A DNA stretch of 64,000 nucleotides. Origin: Algoriphagus locisalis (lineage in GTDB: Bacteria > Bacteroidota > Bacteroidia > Cytophagales > Cyclobacteriaceae). Below the pieces are notes generated by a model, which did not search any database, was not told the origin of the DNA, and saw only the letters and a program-made list of their open reading frames with translations. Made by a program: the position numbers and the translations under genes. Positions within the stretch are counted from its first letter, which is position 1. Each line of letters begins with the position of its first letter. The DNA lies in contig NZ_FPBF01000005.1 in NCBI RefSeq assembly GCF_900116615.1, positions 131,552 through 195,551 on the forward strand, given 5' to 3'. Below are positions 35,803 to 44,298 of this stretch, one piece after another.

Positions 35803-36279
35803 ATGACTGAATTGAAGCAAGCTATCGAAGAGATTGTAGAGAAGCATCTTCCGGATGAAAATCATTTCGTTGTTGAAGTGAAATTGTCTGAGAGATCAGG
35901 GAAAACCCTCCTCAACATTCTTTTGGATGCTGATGAAGGTGTGACTATACAGGCTTGTGCTAAGCTGAGCAGAGCTGTTTCTGAAGAGCTTGAGGCCAAA
36001 GAAATGATGCCTGAGGCTTATATTCTGGAGGTTTCATCTCCCGGATTGGATTTTCCTTTGAGTAGCAGAAGGCAATTTCAGAAAAATATCAACCGGGAGC
36101 TACTGGTTTCTTTGACTTCGGGAGAAGAGGTTTTGGGTAAGCTTTTGGAGGTATCAGAAGCAGGGATAAAGTTACTGGTGAAAAAGAAAAAGGAAAAGGG
36201 CAAGAAAGCCACTGAAGAGGAGGTTGCTCTTCCTTTCGAAGAGATGAAGAAATCAATTGTACAAGTATCTTTTAAATAA
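35803..36279 (+). CDS. rimP: Ribosome maturation factor RimP
   Basis: Needed for 30S subunit assembly. The start MTELKQAIEEIVEKHL (35803) is chosen because it matches the family N-terminus and lies after the promoter and hairpin; the frame is open back to 35680 but those codons precede the predicted transcript start. 158 residues: N-terminal alpha/beta domain to about residue 85 (YILEVSSPGLDFPL is the family signature) and a C-terminal SH3-like barrel containing a lysine-rich insert (KKKKEKGKKATEEE). First gene of rimP-nusA-infB. Confidence 0.93.
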   Translation: MTELKQAIEEIVEKHLPDENHFVVEVKLSERSGKTLLNILLDADEGVTIQACAKLSRAVSEELEAKEMMPEAYILEVSSPGLDFPLSSRRQFQKNINRELLVSLTSGEEVLGKLLEVSEAGIKLLVKKKKEKGKKATEEEVALPFEEMKKSIVQVSFK

Positions 36280-36284
36280 ATAAA

Positions 36285-37529
36285 ATGGATGCCAAAGTCT
36301 TAATAGAATCCTTCGCTGAATTTGCGAGATCTAAAAATGTGGATCGACCTACAATGATCCGTATCTTGGAAGATGTGTTCAGAGCTATGATTCGCAAGAA
36401 GTTTGAAACTGATGAAAACTTCGATGTGACCATTAACGCTGATCAAGGTGACCTTGAGATATTCCGTATCCGCGAAATCGTCGATGATGATTCTGAGGAT
36501 ATTTGGGATTTAGACAAAATCAGTTTTACGGAAGCCCGAAAGATCGAACCTGATTTTGAAATAGGAGAAGAAGTTTACGAGAAAATTGAATTGGAGGCTT
36601 TTGGAAGACGTGCGGTTCAGATGGCCCGTCAGACATTGATCCAGCGTATCAAAGATCTTGAAAAAGATATTCTTTATAATAAGTATGAGGAACTAGTAGG
36701 TGAGATCGTAAGTGCGGAAGTTTACCAGATCCTGGGAAGAGAGATTCTTCTAATGGATGGGGAGGGCAACGAACTTATCCTGCCTAAAGCAGAGCAAATC
36801 TCTAAAGACCGCTTCAGAAAAGGCGATACCGTGAAGGCTATTGTTCACCGAGTAGATATGTCTAACGGTAACCCAAAGATTATTCTTTCCAGAACTTCTC
36901 CGGTTTTCTTGGAGCGCTTGTTTGAGAACGAAGTTCCTGAAGTTTACGATGGATTGATTACGATCATCAAAATCGTAAGAGAGCCAGGAGAAAGAGCTAA
37001 AGTTGCAGTAGAGTCTTACGATGATCGTATTGATCCTGTAGGAGCTTGTGTGGGAATGAAAGGATCGAGAATTCATGCTGTGGTAAGAGAATTGCAGAAT
37101 GAAAATATCGATGTGATTAATTACACCGAAAACCTGGATTTATATGTCACTCGTGCCTTGAGTCCAGCTAAAGTTTCTTCGATCACTGCGAATGAAGAGA
37201 CAAAAAGACTATCCGTTTTCCTTAAGCCTGACCAGGTTTCCCTGGCCATAGGTAAAGGTGGATATAACATCAAACTTGCCAGCAGATTGGTAGGTTATGA
37301 GATCGACGTATTCCGTGAGTTGAACGAATACGAAGAAGAAGATGTCGATTTGATGGAGTTTGTTGATGAAATCGACGGCTGGATCATAGACGAATTAAAG
37401 AAGACAGGTCTGGATACTGCGAAGAGCGTATTGAGCCTGACTAAAGAGGACCTGACTCGTAGAACAGAGCTTGAAGAAGAAACTGTTGACGAGATATTCA
37501 GGATACTCGGACAAGAATTTGATCAATAA
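36285..37529 (+). CDS. nusA: Transcription termination/antitermination protein NusA
   Basis: Binds RNA polymerase and modulates pausing, termination and antitermination. 414 residues: N-terminal polymerase-binding domain (1-~130), S1 domain (~133-200, beginning YEELVGEIVSAEVYQ), then two KH domains (RIDPVGACVGMKGSRIHAVV and VSLAIGKGGYNIKLASRL near residues 250 and 320), and a short helix-hairpin tail. The length is that of NusA without the duplicated acidic repeats of E. coli. It starts 5 nt after rimP. Confidence 0.97.
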   Translation: MDAKVLIESFAEFARSKNVDRPTMIRILEDVFRAMIRKKFETDENFDVTINADQGDLEIFRIREIVDDDSEDIWDLDKISFTEARKIEPDFEIGEEVYEKIELEAFGRRAVQMARQTLIQRIKDLEKDILYNKYEELVGEIVSAEVYQILGREILLMDGEGNELILPKAEQISKDRFRKGDTVKAIVHRVDMSNGNPKIILSRTSPVFLERLFENEVPEVYDGLITIIKIVREPGERAKVAVESYDDRIDPVGACVGMKGSRIHAVVRELQNENIDVINYTENLDLYVTRALSPAKVSSITANEETKRLSVFLKPDQVSLAIGKGGYNIKLASRLVGYEIDVFRELNEYEEEDVDLMEFVDEIDGWIIDELKKTGLDTAKSVLSLTKEDLTRRTELEEETVDEIFRILGQEFDQ

Positions 37530-37591
37530 AACGGGAAAAAATCCCCGTGTAATACCCTAATTATTTAAGATTTCGAAAGAAGTTTTTGCTT

Positions 37592-40483
37592 ATGTCAGAA
37601 GAAAAAATGATGCGTTTAGGCCAAATAGCCAGAAAACTCAACGTGGGTACGGCAACCATAGTTGAGTCTTTGGCTAAAAAGGGCTATGAGGTGGAGAATA
37701 ATCCTAATTCAAAAATCAACATGAGTCAAGTTGAGATGCTGAATAAGGAGTTCAAATCTTCTGCCCTGGATAAAGAGGAGGCATCGCACCTCTCTATAGG
37801 GAAGCGCCATGAGCCTATCTCAATAGAGCCTGAAACTCCTAAAGAGGAGCCAAAACCAGCGCCAGCGCCAACGCCAGCTCCTGAGCCTAAGGCACAGGAA
37901 GCACCAAAGCCAGCAGCTCCTGCTCCAACTCCAGCCCCTGCTCCAAAAGCAGCGGAGGAACCAAAGCCTACACCTGCGCCATCTTCTGCACCTACTCCGC
38001 CTGCCGATCCGGAGACAGTATCTACCGAAGCCCCGAAATTAGAGGGTATTAAAGTCTTGGGTAAAATTGACTTAAGCAAAAACACGAGTTCTGTTCCTAG
38101 ACATAAACAACAGCACGGCCAGAATAAGCACGGTCAAAAGCATGGAGACTCTAGGAAACCACAGCCAGCTCAGCAAAATAAACCTCAGCCTAAACCCGCT
38201 CAGGAAGATAAAAAGCCGAATGCTCCTCAAGCGCCCCAGGTTAAAAAAGAACAGCCAAAACCTGCTCCACAACAGCCAAGTACACCCGTACCGCCAAAAC
38301 CTGTTGATCAGGTGATCTCTGCAAAAGCAGACTCACTTAAGGGGTTAACTGTTTTAGGTAAAATAGAACTACCTGCAGATCGGCCTAAGAAAAAAGGTGG
38401 GCCAGTGGCTTCTTCGGATGAAAGAGGTAGAGATAAAAAACGTCCGCGCAAGCGTATAGATAAACCAGGAACACCAGGTCAAGGCAATCGCCCAGGTGGT
38501 GGACCAGGTGGACGACCAAATCAGGGCGGTGGAAACCGTCCAGGTGGCAACCAAAGAGGTGGAGCACCAGTGAGAGCTCAAAAAGCAGAGCCAACACAAA
38601 AAGAAATTCAGGATCAAATCAAACAGACGCTAGCTCGACTTCAAGGCAAAAGTGCAGGAGGAGGAAAAGGCAAAAGCCGTAGAGACAAGAAAGCTGAAAG
38701 AGAGAGAGATGTTGATTTCGAAACAGAAGAAACAAAAATCTTAAAAGTAACTGAGTTTATCTCTGCAAATGACTTAGCAGCATTGATGGATCTGTCTGTT
38801 AATCAGATTATCTCTGCGTGTATGTCATTAGGCATGTTCGTTTCTATCAACCAGCGTTTGGATGCAGAAGCGATCACTATCATTGCTGATGAGTTTGGTT
38901 ATGAAGTAGAATTCACCAAATCTATCGAAGATGAAATCGAGGTAGAAGAAGCAGACTCTCCGGAAGAATTACTAGAAAGAGCGCCGATTGTCACCATCAT
39001 GGGTCACGTCGATCACGGTAAGACTTCCTTGCTGGATTACATCCGTATGTCCAAAGTGACAGCAGATGAGGCAGGAGGAATCACCCAGCATATCGGTGCC
39101 TACGATGTAATGACCAAAACCGGTCATAAAATTGCGTTCTTGGATACTCCAGGTCACGAAGCCTTTACAGCGATGAGAGCACGTGGTGCGAAAATTACTG
39201 ATGTTGCGATTATCGTGATTGCGGCAGATGATAGCATCATGCCTCAGACTAAAGAAGCGATCAATCACGCTCAGGTAGCTGGTGTACCGATGATATTTGC
39301 GATCAACAAAATAGATAGACCAAACGCTAACCCAGCCAAGATCAAAGAGGAACTTGCCAACATGAATCTCCTGATTGAGGAATGGGGTGGTAAATATCAG
39401 TCACAGGATATTTCTGCTAAAACAGGTGAAGGTGTTGACGATTTGTTGGAGAAAGTTCTCCTGGAATCTGAAGTATTGGAACTTACTGCCAATCCTGACA
39501 AAAATGCAGCAGGTACAGTGATCGAAGCATCCCTTGATAAGGGACGTGGATATGTATCTACTATCATGGTTCAGGCTGGTACCTTGAGAATCGGGGATAT
39601 TATCCTTGCCGGTCAGCATCACGGTCGTGTGAAAGCAATGTTTGATCACAAAGGAAAGAAGCTGAAAGAAGCTGGACCATCTACTCCTGTTCAGGTTTTA
39701 GGTCTTGGCGGAGCTCCTCAGGCAGGTGATATCATCAAAGTTTATGACACTGAGCGTGAGGCTAGAGATATTGCGAACTCAAGAGAGCAGATCCAGAGAG
39801 AGCAAAGCTTAAGAACTAAGAAGCATATTACATTGGATGAGATCGGTCGTCGTTTGGCTATCGGATCATTTAAAGAATTGAATATCATCATCAAAGGTGA
39901 TGTGGATGGATCAGTGGAAGCACTTTCTGATTCATTATTGAAACTTTCTAAAGATGAAGTGAAAGTTAGCATTATCCACAAAGGTGTGGGTCAGATCTCC
40001 GAATCTGATGTATTGCTGGCTTCTGCTTCAGATGCCATTATCCTTGGATTCCAGGTAAGACCTTCTTCCAATGCTAAGAAATTGGCAGAGCAGGAAGAGA
40101 TCGAAATCAGACATTACTCTATCATCTACGATGCGATCAACCAGATCAAAGATGCTATCGAGGGAATGCTAGAGCCGGAATTTGAAGAGGTGATCACTGG
40201 TAACATCCAGGTTCGTGAAGTATTCAAAATCACTAAAGTCGGAACTGTTGCAGGTTCTTATGTGACAGATGGTTTTATTACCAGAAAGAACAAGATCCGC
40301 GTGATCAGAGACGGTATTGTGATCCACGAAGGCGAAATCGATCAATTGAAGCGATTCAAAGACGATGTAGCTGAAGTGAAAGCTGGTTACGAATGTGGTA
40401 TCTCCATCAAAGGCTTCAACAACATCGAGATTGATGACACCATTGAAGGCTACGAAATGAAAGAGATCAAGCGTAAGAAGTAA
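37592..40483 (+). CDS. infB: Translation initiation factor IF-2
   Basis: GTPase that brings fMet-tRNA to the 30S subunit. The start [16 protein letters not shown] (37592) matches the family; a TTG two codons earlier is not needed. 963 residues. Residues 1-50 are the small IF2 N-terminal helix domain. Residues ~70-350 are low-complexity: first Pro/Ala/Glu-rich, then Lys-rich, then Gly/Pro/Arg/Asn-rich near 295-325. The G domain carries GHVDHGKTS (~471), [15 protein letters not shown], and NKIDRPNA; domains II-IV follow, with the fMet-tRNA-binding C2 domain at the end ([15 protein letters not shown]). Last gene of the operon, ending at a strong terminator. Confidence 0.97.
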   Translation: MSEEKMMRLGQIARKLNVGTATIVESLAKKGYEVENNPNSKINMSQVEMLNKEFKSSALDKEEASHLSIGKRHEPISIEPETPKEEPKPAPAPTPAPEPKAQEAPKPAAPAPTPAPAPKAAEEPKPTPAPSSAPTPPADPETVSTEAPKLEGIKVLGKIDLSKNTSSVPRHKQQHGQNKHGQKHGDSRKPQPAQQNKPQPKPAQEDKKPNAPQAPQVKKEQPKPAPQQPSTPVPPKPVDQVISAKADSLKGLTVLGKIELPADRPKKKGGPVASSDERGRDKKRPRKRIDKPGTPGQGNRPGGGPGGRPNQGGGNRPGGNQRGGAPVRAQKAEPTQKEIQDQIKQTLARLQGKSAGGGKGKSRRDKKAERERDVDFETEETKILKVTEFISANDLAALMDLSVNQIISACMSLGMFVSINQRLDAEAITIIADEFGYEVEFTKSIEDEIEVEEADSPEELLERAPIVTIMGHVDHGKTSLLDYIRMSKVTADEAGGITQHIGAYDVMTKTGHKIAFLDTPGHEAFTAMRARGAKITDVAIIVIAADDSIMPQTKEAINHAQVAGVPMIFAINKIDRPNANPAKIKEELANMNLLIEEWGGKYQSQDISAKTGEGVDDLLEKVLLESEVLELTANPDKNAAGTVIEASLDKGRGYVSTIMVQAGTLRIGDIILAGQHHGRVKAMFDHKGKKLKEAGPSTPVQVLGLGGAPQAGDIIKVYDTEREARDIANSREQIQREQSLRTKKHITLDEIGRRLAIGSFKELNIIIKGDVDGSVEALSDSLLKLSKDEVKVSIIHKGVGQISESDVLLASASDAIILGFQVRPSSNAKKLAEQEEIEIRHYSIIYDAINQIKDAIEGMLEPEFEEVITGNIQVREVFKITKVGTVAGSYVTDGFITRKNKIRVIRDGIVIHEGEIDQLKRFKDDVAEVKAGYECGISIKGFNNIEIDDTIEGYEMKEIKRKK

Positions 40484-40510
40484 ATTTCGCTTAGATATTA
40501 CTAATTGAAA

Positions 40511-40535
40511 GGAACAGCATTGCTGTTCCTTTTTT
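40511..40535 (+). terminator. Intrinsic terminator of the rimP-nusA-infB operon
   Basis: GGAACAGC-ATT-GCTGTTCC, a perfect 8-bp stem with a 3-nt loop followed by six T residues, 27 nt after the infB stop. Confidence 0.9.
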
Positions 40536-40546
40536 AATTTTATAGG

Positions 40547-40744
40547 ATGAAGGAAGCTGTTTTAATCCTAGGTTGGATTCTGTTCTATTTTTGTCTAGTC
40601 AGTCTGATAGCCGGTTTGATAAGACCTGTTCTAGTTCTTTGGTTTTTGGATAGGATGAATCGTCTTAAAGTCCTAAAAATTTATGGAATTATTTCCCTTA
40701 TTCTTTTAGCTTTTCTTCTTTTGACAGAATATTATTTTAATTAA
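40547..40744 (+). CDS. Small hydrophobic membrane protein
   Basis: A 65-codon frame starting ATG 11 nt after the infB terminator. It encodes two clear membrane segments (residues ~4-28 and ~45-62) joined by a basic loop (DRMNRLKVLKIYG), giving a likely hairpin topology. No family is recognised. Hydrophobic codon pattern and the good charge distribution support a real gene, but there is no other evidence. Confidence 0.5.
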   Translation: MKEAVLILGWILFYFCLVSLIAGLIRPVLVLWFLDRMNRLKVLKIYGIISLILLAFLLLTEYYFN

Positions 40745-40805
40745 GGAATTATAATAGCGTTTAGTTTCGAATTAGTGATTTTTCATAAAATTATCATTAA
40801 GTAAT

Positions 40806-41414
40806 TTGAGTGAGCGTTGGTTTTACAAATTGAATTTTACTACTTTTCGGATTGTAATAAACCCAGAATTGAAAAACTTCCTTTCCATTTTTCTGCTGCT
40901 CTGCTTTGCGATGTATCATTTTGGATACTATGCATTCTATTTTTCCTATGATCAGCATCTAGAACGCCAGTGGGAGGCGATTATCTATAGTGATAATGCT
41001 CAGGAAATAGAGCAAACGATTGTAGAAATCCCGCTTTCGGCGCCATATATGGCCAATCAGGACGAATTCCAGCCAACCAACACTTCTTTTGAGAAGGATG
41101 GGAAATTTTACCGAGCGATCAAGCAACGTTATCAAAATGACACCTTGCAAGTGGTGGTGGTACCCGATACCGCTCGTGGCGTGTTAGACAATACCGTGAA
41201 AAAGTGGATTTCCTTCCTGACGGATGATGAAATTCCTCAGGACCAAAATGGGAAGACGGTGATTAAGCTGGTCGTTAAAGATTATCTTCAGCCAAATCCA
41301 TTTTTATTTGAAGCGTACACATCGACACCATTTGATCTTTCAATAGGTCAAGTTTTTTTTCAATATGCAAATCCTACTGATGGCATAGAATCACCACCTC
41401 CCCAGTTTTCCTAA
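40806..41414 (+). CDS. Hypothetical membrane-anchored protein
   Basis: I do not recognise this protein. From the first in-frame start, a TTG at 40806, it has 202 residues; no ATG lies near, and ATG at residue 36 would cut the membrane helix. One or two membrane segments at residues ~25-50 (FLSIFLLLCFAMYHFGYY, rich in aromatics) precede a ~150-residue soluble domain with charged and polar composition. It ends in a Pro-rich tail (IESPPPQFS). No cysteine or catalytic motif is seen. It follows the small membrane protein by 61 nt. Confidence 0.65.
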   Translation: MSERWFYKLNFTTFRIVINPELKNFLSIFLLLCFAMYHFGYYAFYFSYDQHLERQWEAIIYSDNAQEIEQTIVEIPLSAPYMANQDEFQPTNTSFEKDGKFYRAIKQRYQNDTLQVVVVPDTARGVLDNTVKKWISFLTDDEIPQDQNGKTVIKLVVKDYLQPNPFLFEAYTSTPFDLSIGQVFFQYANPTDGIESPPPQFS

Positions 41415-41450
41415 TTTATTTCTTTCGATTATTTTCTTTTGCTAATTCTA

Positions 41451-41466
41451 ACTAAATGAATTTAGT
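41451..41466. promoter_or_regulatory. Palindrome upstream of the barrel/haloperoxidase operon
   Basis: ACTAAAT-GA-ATTTAGT is a perfect 7-bp inverted repeat about 90 nt before the ATG at 41555. A second looser inverted pair (CTCTCT ... AGAGAG, about 41487-41520) follows. Possible operator; there is no clear TAnnTTTG match. Confidence 0.3.
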
Positions 41467-41554
41467 AAAAGATAGATCGCGCATTTCTCTCTATGGCCAG
41501 TACAATGAGCTAGAGAGATTATGCTTAATCTATTAGGAATCAATACTAAATACT

Positions 41555-42496
41555 ATGAAAAATTACTTCAGGACGCTGGTTCTCCTAGCAGGAGGACTGG
41601 GGCTGTCCTATATAACTATGGCCCAAACTCCAACAGACGGTTTGATGATGCCAAAAGGTGATATCTGTTTTTTACTCAACTACGAGTACGGACAGTTTGA
41701 TCATTATTGGGAGGGAGAGACTCTCCGAAAAAACGGAACTATTGCAAAGGTGCAGCGGAGAACGGCCTTGGTAATGGCTGCTTACGGGATCTCAAATAAA
41801 TTGGATGCCTATGTAGGTCTTCCGCATGTGAGTACTAATTCTACCACTCCAAACGGTGGCAAATTTGCGGGAGCATCAGGTATTCAGGATTTATCATTGG
41901 GCTTGAAATATGAAGCGCTTCGAAAAAGAGGTGAGAAAGGTGAATGGACAGCATTTGGTTCAGTGGTGTTTTCTACCCCAGTTTCTAATTATCTATCCGA
42001 TTATCAGCCATACAGTATAGGGATTGGAGCTCCACAGATTGCTTGGAGAGCATTAGTAGAATATGAATGGAACAACGGTTTTTATCTCCGAGGGAATGGG
42101 GGATATACCTGGAAAGGCTATACCGAAGCCGAGCGTGAGTACTACTACAATGAGGGGAGTTACTATACCGCATGGATGGATGTGCCAAGTGCCTGGACCT
42201 ATGAAGCGGTCTTGGGGAAATGGTTTATGGATAAATCTTTACGGGTGGAATTGAGCTATAATTCTTCTATTTCGACTTCGGGCGATGATATTCGGGCTTA
42301 TAATGCTCCTCAGCCCACGAATAAAGTGGATATGGATCGAGTGGGAGTATTTGCTCAGTACTTTTTCAAAAAGCCAAAAGGGTTGGGTATCGTAGCATCC
42401 TATAGCCGTGTTATACATGGCAGAAATGCTCCCGAGATGACAGCGATTAGTGCTGGAGTCACCTATCAATTCGGCCTTTTCACTCCTAAAAATTAA
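41555..42496 (+). CDS. Outer-membrane beta-barrel protein, transporter-like
   Basis: 313 residues with a signal peptide ending TMA-Q (residue ~23). The mature protein shows alternating amphipathic strands with aromatic girdles (YGISNKLDAYVGLPHVS, GFYLRGNGGYTWKGY, LRVELSYNSSIST) and ends in a strand with a terminal aromatic near the C-terminus (VTYQFGLFTPKN). This is the layout of 12- to 14-strand barrels such as the MetA/FadL-like transporter families. It lies 4 nt before the haloperoxidase-like gene, so the two are one operon. Its substrate is unknown; pairing suggests it serves the partner enzyme, which is an inference. Confidence 0.75.
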   Translation: MKNYFRTLVLLAGGLGLSYITMAQTPTDGLMMPKGDICFLLNYEYGQFDHYWEGETLRKNGTIAKVQRRTALVMAAYGISNKLDAYVGLPHVSTNSTTPNGGKFAGASGIQDLSLGLKYEALRKRGEKGEWTAFGSVVFSTPVSNYLSDYQPYSIGIGAPQIAWRALVEYEWNNGFYLRGNGGYTWKGYTEAEREYYYNEGSYYTAWMDVPSAWTYEAVLGKWFMDKSLRVELSYNSSISTSGDDIRAYNAPQPTNKVDMDRVGVFAQYFFKKPKGLGIVASYSRVIHGRNAPEMTAISAGVTYQFGLFTPKN

Positions 42497-42500
42497 GAAT

Positions 42501-44042
42501 ATGAAAATATTTCGACTAACAATATTATCCCTACTTACAGGAGCTCTAATGACTGCTTGTAACATGGACTTAGAAACTGAACTGGAATATAAGAGCTATG
42601 AATTTTCAGGAATAGATGAGGATGCGGGTAACTGGAAACCGATATTAATTTCCTCTGGAAGCGAACTTGCCATTGATGCACCTTCTGGAGTAGCATCTGC
42701 TGAGTTTTTGGCAGAAGTGGAAGGAGTAAAATCTACTATTGCTTCAATGTCAGGTGATCAAAGGAAAAATGTAGATCATTGGACAAACAACGCCGTGCTC
42801 CGCTGGAATGAAGTCGCACTCGGATTGATAGCTAAGTATAATTTGATCCCGGGACCAAACGTAGATGAGTCTTATACGCTACCTAATCCAGCCAATCCAG
42901 CTGGTCCACCTGTGTTTCCTTTTTCTCACCCACCTTATGCAAGTAGAGCTTTGGCTTATCTTTCTGTGGCGCAATACGATGGGATGATTTCTGCCTGGCA
43001 TTATAAATTTCAGTTCAAAAGACCTGCTCCTTATCAGGTGGATATGGATATTCCTCATGCCTATGTTTCAAACAATTTGCCTTCTTATCCTTCGGAAGGA
43101 GCAGTTTTAGCTACAGTTTCCAGAAAAATCCTAACAGCTATGTTTCCTTTGGAAGCAGATTATCTGAAAGAGCTGGAAGAGCAGCATTTGGAAAGCCTGA
43201 TTTTGGCTGGTGAGAATGTGCCAAGCGATTTAGAAGCTGGGAAAAAGATCGGTGAAGAAATCGCTGGAATAGCCTTGGCAAGAGCAGCTGATGACGGAAT
43301 GAAATATGCCCAGTCGCCTAAGGCCGTTTCTGATTCCTTGAGACAAGCCGCATTTGATCGCTTTGGCTGGCAGTGGGAAAATCTGGAAAGCCCGGTTCGA
43401 CCGGTTGGATTAACCCCACTTTTTGGAAAAGTGAAAATGTGGAATGTTCAAAATGTAGAAGATACCAGACCTCCTGTTCCACCGGCACCAGGATCAGAGG
43501 CATTTGAGAAAGACATAAAAATACTTCAGGATTATGCGGATAATGTCACACATGAGCGCAGGAGAATCGCCAACTTCTGGCAAGATGGCTTGGGAACCTA
43601 TACGCCTCCAGGGCACTGGAATGACATAGCTGGAGAATATATTCTGAAATATAAATTAAACTCCATTCGCACAGCACGCACATTTGCCTATATGAATATG
43701 GCAATTATGGACGGGGGAATTAGCTGCTGGGATGCGAAGTATTACTACTATTACCCGCGACCTATTCAGATGATCAAGGATTTTGAGACTATTGCAGGTA
43801 CTCCAAATTTTCCTAGCTACACTTCAGGGCATTCAGTCTTTTCAGCAGCAGCTGCTTCTGTTTTGACATATATTTTCCCTCAGGAAGGAGAGATATTCCA
43901 TGAATGGGCAGAAGAAGCGGCCATTTCTCGGGTTTATGGAGGTATTCACTGGACTTTTGATGCCACAGTGGGAACTACCCAAGGTAGAGATGTAGCCCAA
44001 TACACCATCGATGTCGCCAAATCCGACGGCGCAGATGATTAA
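42501..44042 (+). CDS. Vanadium-dependent haloperoxidase/PAP2-family lipoprotein
   Basis: The start at 42501 gives a lipoprotein signal, MKIFRLTILSLLTGALMTAC, with the lipid Cys at residue 20; the frame is open to 42450 but those codons overlap the upstream gene. 513 residues. The three PAP2 motifs are complete: K-x6-RP as KYYYYYPRP (near 412), P-S-Y-T-S-G-H (His near 442), and S-R-x5-H-x3-D as SRVYGGIHWTFD (near 475-486). The N-terminal 250 residues fit the helical bundle of vanadium chloroperoxidases more than small phosphatases. It could oxidise halides with peroxide or act as a phosphatase; the sequence cannot decide. It is operonic with the upstream barrel and followed 16 nt later by repeat copy B. 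Confidence 0.85.
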   Translation: MKIFRLTILSLLTGALMTACNMDLETELEYKSYEFSGIDEDAGNWKPILISSGSELAIDAPSGVASAEFLAEVEGVKSTIASMSGDQRKNVDHWTNNAVLRWNEVALGLIAKYNLIPGPNVDESYTLPNPANPAGPPVFPFSHPPYASRALAYLSVAQYDGMISAWHYKFQFKRPAPYQVDMDIPHAYVSNNLPSYPSEGAVLATVSRKILTAMFPLEADYLKELEEQHLESLILAGENVPSDLEAGKKIGEEIAGIALARAADDGMKYAQSPKAVSDSLRQAAFDRFGWQWENLESPVRPVGLTPLFGKVKMWNVQNVEDTRPPVPPAPGSEAFEKDIKILQDYADNVTHERRRIANFWQDGLGTYTPPGHWNDIAGEYILKYKLNSIRTARTFAYMNMAIMDGGISCWDAKYYYYYPRPIQMIKDFETIAGTPNFPSYTSGHSVFSAAAASVLTYIFPQEGEIFHEWAEEAAISRVYGGIHWTFDATVGTTQGRDVAQYTIDVAKSDGADD

Positions 44043-44058
44043 TATGCTAAATAGAAAA

Positions 44059-44250
44059 ATATGAATATACGGAATGATGCCAGTAACCAATATTTCTCTG
44101 CTCAACAGGCCGGAAGACCCCTGCCCGACAGCAGGCGGGGATGACCGATGACTCCCGCATTGGCGGGACAGGCTGAAGTGGCCTCAATTCTTAAGTTTAA
44201 CATATCCTATGCTGCTTTTGCCTGCTTACTGGCAGAAAGGCGGATATACA
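44059..44250 (+). repeat. 192-bp dispersed repeat, copy B
   Basis: Inverted copy of 8632-8823, about 9 differences in 192 positions by hand. It starts 16 nt after the stop codon of the haloperoxidase-like gene, in the same orientation relative to that gene as copy A has to the giant gene, and ends just before a terminator. It fills nearly all of the gap 44043-44262. Confidence 0.85.
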
Positions 44251-44259
44251 TATAGAAAA

Positions 44260-44298
44260 AAGTCAAAGAGCCTTTGCGGGTTCTTTGACTTCTTTTTT
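44260..44298. terminator. Bidirectional terminator at the cstA 3' end
   Basis: AAGTCAAAGA pairs with TCTTTGACTT around an 11-nt loop, with A-run and T-run on its flanks. It overlaps the last codons of cstA and serves both cstA and the convergent haloperoxidase transcript. Confidence 0.7.
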
